Source: Steinernema hermaphroditum
Taxonomy: Eukaryota > Nematoda > Chromadorea > Rhabditida > Steinernematidae
Reading direction: 5' to 3'
Assembly (NCBI GenBank): GCA_030435675.1
Contig: CM059623.1
Span: 7,218,012-7,282,011, forward strand
DNA length: 64,000 bases
Part shown: positions 51,227 through 60,254 of the stretch, piece after piece
Layout of the letters: each line of letters opens with the position of its first letter
Numbering within the stretch: the first letter of the stretch is position 1
Made by a program: the position numbers and the translations under genes
Notes under the pieces: generated by a model
The model's input: only the letters and a program-made list of their open reading frames with translations
Told to the model about the DNA's origin: nothing
Database searches by the model: none

Positions 51227-51732
51227 ATGGGAAACTGCTTCAAATGCGTGACAATCGAATTGAATGATCATGAGGTGAGCAGCTATTTTTGGGGTTCGGT
51301 CACATTGATTTATTCAACATTTAAGACGGACTTCATGACCAATTACCTCTTCGAAAAGGCGTCAGGACCAGGTGGTCCCAATTGCAAGAGAAGAGCGAGC
51401 GGAGCTCTATGACATGCGGCGATGCAAGGAAGACTACGAGAAATGCTTCTTTGGCGAGTTCGAGGACCAGTCTCGACCAGCTGACTTTGGGATTTACGTC
51501 TCCTGCAGGCTACACATCCTACCCCCCTTTGAAGATGTTTTTTATGGGCACAAATATGTATATCAAGTACGGTGGCTGCGTCGGCACCAACCGCGAATTT
51601 GCAATACGGTGCAAGAGTGGGAAAAACTATTTCCGACAAAGAAATCGGTCGCGAGCGAAATATAATGCAGCAGTGAGAGCATTGGAAAAGTATGGTATGC
51701 CATGTGAATGTCATGATCTGCCATATCACTAA
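51227..51732 (+). CDS. Small spliced-looking MGNC gene, left arm, function unknown
   Basis: A TGTTTCAG acceptor precedes an ATG opening MGNCFKCVTIELNDHE, a start that could be N-myristoylated and palmitoylated. A GTGAGC donor follows at 51,275. Splicing to the acceptor at 51,364-51,365 continues as DQVVPIAREERAELYDMRRC to a stop at 51,665. An alternative frame covering the same DNA ends CECHDLPYH at 51,732, and either end, or a further splice, is possible. The Cys-containing charged protein of about 115 residues matches no family I know. The mirror copy is at 62,082-62,587. Confidence 0.4.
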
Positions 51733-52516
51733 TAAATGGTACTTGAGGGCCGAGAGGACACTCCGGATAATCGCGTCATATTATATTGTATGATATTGTA
51801 TAATCTCCGTTTACCGGCTTCAGTCGAGTGCGGGCAACTTCCCGATTGCATCGCGATTTAGTTTCTCTCTGTTTGTAGGTTTTAAGCAATTGCTTTCAGA
51901 TAGTTGCAGTTATCAACACACAATCAGCTAAACGTTTAGCACAATCACAGCTTAAATCGATCTTCACGTTAACGGTTGGTTCGTTATGATTTTTTTACGG
52001 CTCTACTCATTTTTATGAGTTAAGCTTTTACCGCGTTTTTAAACTGTGCTGTATGTACATCTCATTTTTTACTTATCTTATTTTTTTTACATTATTAACT
52101 TATATTTTACATAATTTTTATGAATTTAATGGAGAAAATTAAATGATAATGCGACTGATGAAAAATGAGGCACCCCACTTAAAAAAATAACCCCATGACA
52201 TAATGCTCACTGCTCAAATTCAGTTTTTCCCCACCTTATTTTTTTACCCTTTTTGATTTGAATATTTGTGTATCCCACTAAGGTAAAAAATTACATTCTT
52301 TTTCGTTTCATAATCTTTTGCACGTGTTTTCGTGTCGTTTAATACTTTTCGTGTCGGGTAATATTGTCACCATGTAAAATTGTACCGCTCACAGTAGCGC
52401 ATGATTGTATCGCTGTAGCGCACTGTAGCGCACAAATGCCTCCTTTGGCATATGTTTGTATATGATATACATAACTTAGCCGTATACGACTTACAGATTA
52501 TAATACACGAGTTACA
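51733..52516. other. AT-rich spacer in the left arm
   Basis: About 780 bp with no coding signal and long A/T runs. A small repeated word (TAGCGCA) occurs at about 52,395-52,435, just before the gag-like ORF. The mirror copy is at 61,298-62,081. Confidence 0.5.
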
Positions 52517-53558
52517 ATGGAATCGCTATTTCGCGACCTGTTCAACACTTCGTATGGACTGGGAAAGGAAACGCGGATCGACCATGAATGGCTTGAAGGC
52601 AGTTTTATCAACTCCTCACCGTGGTCATCGCTGAGTTTTTCATTAAATTCATCGATGACGACTGTGGCCGATGACCAAGCCACGGAAGCCGCCGCACCCG
52701 CAATCGCAGTTCACCAACCGATTGCCCAGACCAGCTACTGCGGCACAATGCGAGGGACAATCGCACCGTTGTCAAGAGTCGTCCTCGAGCGCAACACCCA
52801 CAAGGCGCGAACTGCGCAGCTGGACCGACCCGATCCGGAACCTGTGGTCGTCAATGAAATCGTCGGCGAAGGTCCGGCCCGAAGGAAAAACACCTGAAGA
52901 GGATGGCCGAACAGCGCCATCATGTGAAGCAAGCGGCCGATTCCGCGTTAGAAAGCTTCGTGATGACCGTGCTGGGCAACAGCGTCGGAAGCCGAACAGT
53001 TCGCCAAATGGCCGTAGTACGCCCGAAAGTACCGTACAGAACCCGCGAAGAGCAGGCAGATATCGACTTGAAGAAGGAACTTCGGCAGCCGCTGGACTTC
53101 CTGCGTCCGGAGCAGCGCAAAACGATCGAACACCTATCGGACTGCGCAAAGCGCATAGATCTGCTGGAAGCGTTCGACCGCCACGTCGCCGAGAACCGCG
53201 CTCGCCCGATATTGGAACGGGTCAAGAACATCGCCGACGACGTCGCCCAGTACGTGTGGCAAGAAGAAGGGCTGCACATGGGTGCCACAGTCTCCGACGA
53301 CTTGTGGCACCGTATCTGCGTCGAGCACCCAGAAGCAGCTACAGAAGAGAGCTGTCGGCCGCCATCAACTGGCGACTGGAGTGCAAGCAAAAGGAAAAGA
53401 AGGCGGACATGGCGCGATATGTCAAGAGGATCGAGCAGGGCTATAAGCTCGCCCTGAAACAACGGGGAATTCCGTACGCCTGTGTAAGCGGCACAGTCAA
53501 CAAAACATTTAATAAGAGTTTTTTTATAGCGATTCTTGGTGAAATCGCCCGAACATGA
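52517..53558 (+). pseudogene. Gag-like ORF, left arm copy, with two frameshifts
   Basis: The frame opens MESLFRDLFNTSYGLGKE and is broken at 52,883 by loss of one G from a G/A run (GGAAAAAC here, GGGAAAAAC in the right copy). Reading resumes at 52,903 as MAEQRHHVKQAADSALESF. A second frame switch near 53,330 leads into the conserved-looking LSAAINWRLECKQKEKKADM and RYVKRIEQGYKLALKQRG; it is shared with the right arm. The charged, helical composition without enzymatic motifs resembles a retroelement Gag, but no zinc knuckle is present, so the assignment is tentative. Confidence 0.5.
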
Positions 53559-53703
53559 TGAGGCACTCCACCGAGTGCGCCGCATGTTCTATGGAACAAG
53601 CAGTTCCGAGCGGGAGGCACGATGCCTAGGGAACAAGAAGCTTAGAAAGGACCTTGCTAAGAGGCGAGGAGAACTCATGCATGAGAAGGTACTTTGCCAG
53701 AGA

Positions 53704-54009
53704 GTAGTAATCCGCAATGGTTCCACGATACTGGGGAGAACAAGCACAGAGCGGGTCCGAAGAGGCAGCGGCGGCGATGGCGCGAATAGGGGACCTCAAA
53801 CTTGGGTAATTAAACCTTTATATAACAACAGAAACACGCAACATACAAATACACGGCACGTTACACACAAGTAAACAGTGCTAACAAATAGGGTGGAACA
53901 GCGATACAAATTGGGCCTACGCGCTGCAGCCGGCTACCGTGCATACAGACATCGTAGCGAGAGACAACCAATTCAAATGTTATAAATATCACATGTTCAC
54001 ACCACAACA
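53704..54009 (-). mobile_element. Long terminal repeat, left arm (minus strand)
   Basis: Mirror copy of the LTR at 59,804-60,109. It starts TGTTGTGGTG next to a purine-rich tract and ends GGATTACTAC. The last 30 bp recur with one mismatch at 50,070-50,099 near the outer end of the arm. Confidence 0.65.
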
Positions 54010-54033
54010 CCTCCCCCACTTGGAAAGTCCAAG

Positions 54034-54770
54034 TTAAGGACTTCGTGGTGCTTCTTCTTCGAGTCCACGATCGGTCCGGGCGGTTGGCGACGGATGCACG
54101 ACGGGTTCCGGCGAGGTCCCTAGCGTACGGTGCGGGTCACGGCTGTCGGCAGTTGGTCCGGAGTCCTGAGCAGCTTCAGTGAACGAAAGGTGAAAGAGGG
54201 GTTCCGTTGCAGCTTGCGTTGACTCGGTAGACAGATGGCCCATCGGCGGGCTGAACTGAGACACGTTTGTCTCTGACGGCAGTTGGCGTCGTCGATCTTC
54301 TGAACGGCTATGCCGTTGCTTTTGGAGCGGTTGCTTGCGATCCCTCCATGACTGGTCCGTGTCGGCGTTTGCTTCCTTCTTCCTGGGGTTCGAGCGGTTG
54401 CTAGGCGCTTCTGGGTTGCTTTCTTCCCACGCTTCCCTCCCCTACTATCTTGCATCATCTTGATGGCTTTGTCAAGATAGTCCAGGAATCCAAGCTTGTC
54501 GAGCCAGTCCAGGCCGGCTATGTTCTCGGCGTCGAGTTGGTCCCAAACGTGGCAGCTTCCTTCCTGGAGTCTTCCATCCCGAAGTACGTACGTGCAGTTG
54601 AAGTATCCGCGAAGACGCAGGCTTTTTCCCATCGGATCGAGCGCGGTGGTCTTGGGTTTCTTCAGAGGTGAGACACCAATTGACGTCCATGCGGCTTTCG
54701 AAATAACAGAGATGTCGGCACCGGTGTCGAGCGCGAAGTTGATCGGCTTTCCGTTGACGCGGATGTTCAA
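54034..54770 (-). pseudogene. Internally deleted Gypsy-type pol fragment (retropepsin plus pol tail), left arm
   Basis: The minus-strand frame from 54,770 opens MNIRVNGKPINFALDTGADI, with the retropepsin active site DTGAD and the flap-end GLDWLDKLG. After about 95 residues the sequence changes to low-complexity basic protein. A second frame (54,034-54,264) reads as the proline-rich tail expected before the polypurine tract. Reverse transcriptase, RNase H and integrase are absent, so this is a deleted element. It differs from the right copy by at least one base (DPHRT here, DPYRT on the right). Confidence 0.75.
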
Positions 54771-54984
54771 TTAGGTGTTGCCTGGTTTGTTGAACGACTT
54801 ACAAGGGACCTGTCTAATATGTCCGCCGAGTTAGGAGCTCAAATTTGGCATAGTAATAGGACTTCACAAGACTAATACAGAGCCAAAGGCTTTTCGCCTG
54901 TCGTTGACTTTAACCTAGTTAAAAGCATTAAAAATTGGGAAAATTCACTCATTAAGGATGATACAAGATCGAATGTCGCTGCTT

Positions 54985-55085
54985 GGTAGTGCTCGAATAG
55001 CGCAGTGGTCACGTTGCAGGACCACTGTTTTCTCAATGCGGGTTCGAATCCGGTCGGAATCTTTATGATTCTCTTTCTTTTATTT
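54985..55085 (+). mobile_element. tRNA-derived SINE with A and B boxes (SINE-1)
   Basis: Perfect A box TAGCGCAGTGG at 54,998-55,008 and perfect B box GGTTCGAATCC at 55,041-55,051, 32 bp apart. The acceptor and anticodon stems do not pair, so it is not a working tRNA. An eight-base stem (CAGTGGTC with GACCACTG) lies between the boxes, and a short GAATC hairpin plus T-run follow. A 14 bp palindrome (GCGCGAATTCGCGC) is just downstream. Confidence 0.6.
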
Positions 55086-55140
55086 CTATAAACCCGGCTG
55101 CGCGCGAATTCGCGCCCTCCAGGTACTAAAAGCCAATTAG

Positions 55141-55330
55141 GTGCTCATGGATAGGGCTGAAGTTGGGGCCTAAAACTGTAGCCCTGCGGGCGGCAAGACA
55201 CCATAGCCCTGCGGGCGGCAAGATTGGTGCTCATGGATAGGGCTGAAGTTGGATCCTAAAACTGTAGCCCTACGGGCGGCAAGACACCATAGCCCTGCGG
55301 GCGGCAAGATTGGTGCTCATGCAAATGGCT
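55141..55330 (+). repeat. 86 bp tandem repeat, two units and a partial third
   Basis: Units start GTGCTCATGGATAGGGCTGA at 55,141 and 55,227, with a partial third copy at 55,313. Each unit contains an internal duplicate of CCCTGCGGGCGGCAAGA. The two full units differ at only a few positions. Confidence 0.85.
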
Positions 55331-55412
55331 GAAGTTGTCCAAAAAACTGCAAAGCTAAAAAATACGCTAAAAACGGCACAAAAACTGTAAAGAAACGCAA
55401 AGCCTTGCGTCC

Positions 55413-55520
55413 CCAGAGATATGGTGGAAGTATAGTGCCTCCATCTCAACTGCTTCTGTGGCTCATTGCGAACGTGCTTCGTTTGTAAGCGGGCGGTGCC
55501 GGGTTCGGTTCCCCTCGGGG
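55413..55520 (+). mobile_element. SINE-2, 5' part, interrupted by the MULE
   Basis: Matches 43,480-43,570 through the B box (GGTTCGGTTCC here, one change from consensus) and stops exactly at the MULE border. The 3' part resumes at 58,688. Confidence 0.7.
55512..55520. repeat. MULE target-site duplication, left
   Basis: CCCTCGGGG, repeated exactly at 58,688-58,696. Nine bases is the usual length for Mutator-type insertions. The word is nearly palindromic, so the boundary could slide, but extending the element or the repeat by one more base breaks the match. Confidence 0.8.
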
Positions 55521-55645
55521 ACTCGAAACGATCGGCAGCACCCGGACAAACAATAGTACCGTAATCGTCAGGGCGATCGCTACGGGACCTCTCCCGTCTT
55601 CCCGATTACCGTGTTTTCAGCTGCATTTCAGCGTAGTTCTCGCGT
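55521..55645 (+). repeat. MULE terminal inverted repeat, left (125 bp)
   Basis: Pairs with 58,563-58,687 over 125 bp with a single mismatch (GCTACGGG against GCGACGGG). Similarity ends sharply after CTCGCGT. Confidence 0.93.
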
Positions 55646-55733
55646 TCTTTCGTATTTCTGAGCAAAATCTCAGCTGAACTCAGCTCTAGTTCGTCAAACA
55701 TAAAGTTCTCGTGATATGTTAGATTTTTTTCAG

Positions 55734-58429
55734 ATGCAAGCCGAGTGTTGCGTATGCTTAAAAACCTATGCCTCTGCTGTTCTGCTGAACAACCACCTGC
55801 GGATCGTGCATCGCGTCTTCCAGCGCTCTACGAAGAAGACGTCAGAAGATTTTAAATGCCCAGTACAATCTTGCGACTATGAAGGGTCTTCGGCAGAAGC
55901 TCTCAGGAAACACAAGCAGCGCAGCCACGTCATTGTCAGTCAATCCGTTATTTTGTGCTTACATCTCGTGTTTTCGTACTTCAGCAGCCGGAAATCGCAA
56001 CTTATCACTGCCAACTGCGTTGTGCCTACTGTGAAGCTCGACTGGAAACGCAGTTGGCTTACATCGCTCACGTTCAGAAGCACCATAATAGTAACCATAC
56101 GATCGAGAGGAAAATACTGGAATCAGAAGAGGAATTTCAGGTTCACGATCCTTGCTGTTATACTGTTGTATTCGTGATGGTTTCAGAGATGGGTAGCCAG
56201 CTTAAAGAAGAGATATGGTGTTGATTTCGTGAAGAGGCGCGGCGATAAGAAGACAGCCGCTGGTCGGACTGTCCGCATGTTTTGCTCCCGTAGTGGTTCA
56301 AATGTTAAAGGACCGAAACTTACGCAGAGCGGAATAATTCCCAAGATGTCGGTCAGATGCGGCAAGGACTGCACTGCTTTCCTAATCGTGAGTTGAAAAT
56401 TGTGTGCCGTAATGTACTGCCAATCTCAGGCTCACTTCACGGAGAGTAACGTCAGCGTGGAATACTGCCTTGAACACGCTGGACATATCATTGAAGCTGA
56501 AGACGGAAAGTGGATGCGCCTGAGCAGCGAAGATCGAAATTGGATTCTCGCTCTTCTCCGTGACAATCGAAGCGCTGAGTACATCGTGGAACAAATCGGC
56601 AGAAGAAATGAAGTACCAGCGTACGATCGGCTTCAATACATCAGTCGTCGCGACATCTACGACATTGACCGAAGACACAACGCTCGCAATTTCCGTTTGG
56701 ACAACGACGATCTCAGTAGTATACGCAAACGAGCGGGACATGACGAAGATCTACATGGATTCGTCGAACCTACCAATGACACGGGCGAAGGATTTTGCCT
56801 CATCATCGGCACTGAATATCAACGAGAGCTGCTACTTCGTTATGGGAGAGAAGCTATCTGCTTCGATAGCACGCACAACGTGACTAAGTATGCTCTGAGG
56901 CTAGTTACTGTTCTAGTCTTTACGGAATCTGGTGTCGCGAGAGCCGCGGGACATTGCCTGTGCTACCAGGAGTCAGCGGCCGACATGCTGCCGTTCTTTA
57001 AATGGATCTACGAGAGGTGAGATTTTTCTAGCCTGTCTATGGAATTTTGGATTTTTTTCCAGGATGGACGGCATTATACCATTGTTTTTGATGACTGATG
57101 ACAGTAGTGCGTTCGTCAACGCCTATAAAGAAGCTTTCGAAGCAGCTTCCAGCGAAACGCAGCATATCCTTTGTTCGTGGCACGTAAAACGCTCTTGGAA
57201 CAGGCGTCTAGATGTTGACGTAAAAGACCCAGAGAAGCGAGAAGTCGTGAAGCAGTACTTGAACAAGATTCCGCGGTATGTGACTGATAGGTTTCTGCTA
57301 ATAAATGCTCTATTTAGAGAGAAGAATCACAAAAAACTCGACGAACTGATTTCGAATATGTTGACTTTCCTGTGGAACAACAGTCTGCAGAATTACGCTA
57401 CATACTTTGCCAGTAATTATCTAACAGATGAACGAGTGAAAAAATGGGCCGCTCCGTACCGCGAAGGCGCAGTGGTGAACTGTAACATGGGTCTAGAGCG
57501 GTTTCACCTTCTTCTGAAAGACGACTACTTGAGATTCCGACAGAACAAGCGTATTGACGAACTGGCCGATCTCCTTATCAAGTACAGTACCGACTCTTTC
57601 CGCAAAGACAAACACTTGGTATAGCATAACTCTTTGCTCTTACTTATTGTGTTTTTAGCTTCGCGGAAGTACAACTGGGAGGTATCGACTTCAAATTAGC
57701 CACGCTAACCATAAAAGTGCTGAGAAAAAACTGCAAGAAGGAGGACGCGTTGAAAAACAAGCTAATGGATCGTTCACTGTCTTCTCTTCTGCTACATCGA
57801 GCGGCAGAAACGTTACGTTTTTTGAACTATGTTCTTGCTTAGAGCAGGTACGTAGTGATGCCCTAGTGTATTATGCGGTAGATCGTTACAGAATAGATGC
57901 CGCCTGTGCCGAGTGTGCCATCATAATATGTCTTGCGACTGCAGTAACGTAAAGGCTGGTGTTCCCTGCATACACATGCACATGACTGCAATGGAACATC
58001 CTCATTTGTTGAATGCCAGTGGTGCGCAAGAAGAAGCTCAAAAATCCACTGCCGTGCAAGCCCGGACAAAATCGCAAGAATTGGAAGAAGCCGAAAATAG
58101 CGAAAATTTGGTAGAGGAAGAGCCAAAAGATGATTTCGAGAAAAAACTGCGCACGTTGCTAATCGTTTGTGTACAACAACATATTCTTTACTTGTAAACT
58201 GGTTTAGGATGCCGAACAAGCGCTCTCGACGAATTTTTCCAGAAATTGTGTTTCTCAAGAAATGATCACTTTATCAGCAGCCTTGGAAGCGTTTCTCAAC
58301 CGCGTTAAACAACCTGTCCACCTGATTTCGCGGGAAGAAGTTGGTGCTGGTCGGCCACCACGCCCAACTCCACAGAGAATCCTGCGTTTACAGAAGCGGT
58401 CTGATCTTCGCCGTGCGAAGAAAGACTAG
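55734..58429 (+). CDS. MULE transposase: C2H2 fingers, FAR1-like domain, DDE core, SWIM finger
   Basis: Exons 55,734-55,934, 55,985-56,140, 56,187-56,387, 56,430-57,016, 57,063-57,618, 57,659-57,847, 57,892-58,164 and 58,208-58,429 join to 794 codons without a stop. Residues 1-120 hold C2H2-type fingers (CCVCLKTYASAVLLNNHLRI; FKCPVQSCDYEG; CQLRCAYC). A FAR1/FLYWCH-like zinc module follows (CSRSGS to CLEHAGH). The MULE catalytic core has Asp332 in CFDSTHN, Asp394/395 in LMTDDSSAF, the C-x2-H of CSWH (419-422) and Glu527 in MGLERFH. The SWIM finger is C645-x-C647-x8-C656-x-H658. The ATG directly follows a TTTTTTTCAG acceptor. The enzyme is expected to cut and join the element ends. Confidence 0.93.
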
Positions 58430-58562
58430 ATTGCGATATGCTGGTAATTCAGAAATAAATGATTTTTCCCATCCTAATTTGATGCACTAGATATGAGATG
58501 AGATCTCGATTTTACCTCTGAAAAGTGAAAACGCTAAAAAATGTAAAGTTGTAGCTGAAAAC

Positions 58563-58687
58563 ACGCGAGAACTACGCTGAAATGCAGCTGAAAACACGGT
58601 AATCGGGAAGACGGGAGAGGTCCCGTCGCGATCGCCCTGACGATTACGGTACTATTGTTTGTCCGGGTGCTGCCGATCGTTTCGAGT
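58563..58687 (-). repeat. MULE terminal inverted repeat, right (125 bp)
   Basis: Reverse complement of 55,521-55,645 with one mismatch. It ends CGTTTCGAGT at the right border. Confidence 0.93.
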
Positions 58688-58760
58688 CCCTCGGGGTCCT
58701 TATTTTGTGTGGGTATTTTCCCCGTGCTCACGGAAAAACACACACACACACACAGTATCG
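58688..58760 (+). mobile_element. SINE-2, 3' part, after the MULE
   Basis: Continues the SINE from the duplicated CCCTCGGGG: TCCTTATTTTGTGTGGG, a hairpin around CCGTGCTCACGG and a CA microsatellite tail, matching 43,566-43,625. The tail ends in about nine CA units. Confidence 0.75.
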
Positions 58761-59020
58761 AATGTCGTGAATTTTGGCAGCTTCAGGGCCCTGTTTAGGG
58801 TGGATAGCTTCATTTTGGGCACGCGAGTTTTGTGTGCGTGACTTCTCAGATGCACCTCTACCACCGTGCCAAATATCAGCTCGATCGGCGTGTATCACTT
58901 GGGAACAGTCCCTTGTTAGTACAGTACCGTATACCGACTTAGTACACCACAGGGATATCGGTTCAGGACCGAGATAGTAACAGTAAATGTCAACAAACGT
59001 AAATGTCAACAAACAAAAAA
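58761..59020. other. Spacer between SINE-2 and the right arm
   Basis: About 260 bp of single-copy sequence in this window. The last 35 bp are A-rich with a repeated TGTCAACAAACGTAAA-type word, and the word CAACAAACC marks the inner border of the right arm. Confidence 0.5.
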
Positions 59021-59042
59021 CAACAAACCAGGCAACACCTAA

Positions 59043-59779
59043 TTGAACATCCGCGTCAACGGAAAGCCGATCAACTTCGCGCTCGACACCGGTGCCGACA
59101 TCTCTGTTATTTCGAAAGCCGCATGGACGTCAATTGGTGTCTCACCTCTGAAGAAACCCAAGACCACCGCGCTCGATCCGATGGGAAAAAGCCTGCGTCT
59201 TCGCGGATACTTCAACTGCACGTACGTACTTCGGGATGGAAGACTCCAGGAAGGAAGCTGCCACGTTTGGGACCAACTCGACGCCGAGAACATAGCCGGC
59301 CTGGACTGGCTCGACAAGCTTGGATTCCTGGACTATCTTGACAAAGCCATCAAGATGATGCAAGATAGTAGGGGAGGGAAGCGTGGGAAGAAAGCAACCC
59401 AGAAGCGCCTAGCAACCGCTCGAACCCCAGGAAGAAGGAAGCAAACGCCGACACGGACCAGTCATGGAGGGATCGCAAGCAACCGCTCCAAAAGCAACGG
59501 CATAGCCGTTCAGAAGATCGACGACGCCAACTGCCGTCAGAGACAAACGTGTCTCAGTTCAGCCCGCCGATGGGCCATCTGTCTACCGAGTCAACGCAAG
59601 CTGCAACGGAACCCCTCTTTCACCTTTCGTTCACTGAAGCTGCTCAGGACTCCGGACCAACTGCCGACAGCCGTGACCCGTACCGTACGCTAGGGACCTC
59701 GCCGGAACCCGTCGTGCATCCGTCGCCAACCGCCCGGACCGATCGTGGACTCGAAGAAGAAGCACCACGAAGTCCTTAA
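59043..59779 (+). pseudogene. Internally deleted Gypsy-type pol fragment (retropepsin plus pol tail), right arm
   Basis: Same content as 54,034-54,770 in the opposite direction: a retropepsin of about 95 residues with DTGAD, fused by deletion to the end of pol. The last frame stops at 59,779, twelve bases before the polypurine tract, as in complete Gypsy elements. The RT, RNase H and integrase regions are absent. Confidence 0.75.
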
Positions 59780-59791
59780 CTTGGACTTTCC

Positions 59792-59803
59792 AAGTGGGGG
59801 AGG
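59792..59803 (+). promoter_or_regulatory. Polypurine tract before the LTR
   Basis: AAGTGGGGGAGG lies directly against the TGTTGTGG start of the LTR. Its position and purine content fit the plus-strand primer of an LTR retrotransposon. Confidence 0.65.
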
Positions 59804-60109
59804 TGTTGTGGTGTGAACATGTGATATTTATAACATTTGAATTGGTTGTCTCTCGCTACGATGTCTGTATGCACGGTAGCCGGCTGCAGCGCGTAGGCCC
59901 AATTTGTATCGCTGTTCCACCCTATTTGTTAGCACTGTTTACTTGTGTGTAACGTGCCGTGTATTTGTATGTTGCGTGTTTCTGTTGTTATATAAAGGTT
60001 TAATTACCCAAGTTTGAGGTCCCCTATTCGCGCCATCGCCGCCGCTGCCTCTTCGGACCCGCTCTGTGCTTGTTCTCCCCAGTATCGTGGAACCATTGCG
60101 GATTACTAC
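59804..60109 (+). mobile_element. Long terminal repeat, right arm (about 306 bp)
   Basis: Starts TGTTGTGGTG after the polypurine tract and ends GGATTACTAC. A TATA-like GTTATATAAAGG lies at about 59,987-59,998. The final 30 bp recur at 63,715-63,744 with one mismatch, which helps define the 3' border. It does not end in CA, and the flanking duplication could not be found, so the end is approximate. Confidence 0.65.
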
Positions 60110-60254
60110 TCTCTGGCAAAGTACCTTCTCATGCATGAGTTCTCCTCGCCTCTTAGCAAGGTCCTTTCTAAGCTTCTTGTTCCCTAGGCATCGTGCCTCC
60201 CGCTCGGAACTGCTTGTTCCATAGAACATGCGGCGCACTCGGTGGAGTGCCTCA

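Larger units (their letters stand above)
49879..54792 (+). repeat. Left arm of 4.9 kb inverted repeat
   Basis: This arm is the reverse complement of 59,021-63,935: position x pairs with 113,814-x in the outer part and 113,813-x in the inner part, the change being one single-base indel near 52,883. Over several checked kilobases I found only that indel and one substitution near 54,126, so identity is above 99.9% where compared. The outer border lies inside the tandem array, where units stop matching; the inner border is the word CCTGGTTTGTTG. Confidence 0.93.
55521..58687 (+). mobile_element. Mutator-like (MULE) DNA transposon, apparently intact
   Basis: A 3,167 bp element beginning ACTCGAAACGATCGGC, with the reverse complement at its end. 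It contains one eight-exon transposase gene and little else, and it is flanked by a 9 bp duplication. It sits inside a SINE whose unbroken copy at 43.55 kb shows the site before insertion. No frameshift or stop was found in the spliced transposase. Confidence 0.93.

Noticed and set aside
53536..53874. 112-codon ORF (and its mirror 59,939-60,277) as a separate gene
   Set aside because: It overlaps the end of the gag-like frame and runs into the LTR on the antisense strand; probably a chance or residual frame.
54991..55060. Functional tRNA gene
   Set aside because: A and B boxes are perfect, but acceptor and anticodon stems do not pair and the T stem has a mismatch; called a SINE.
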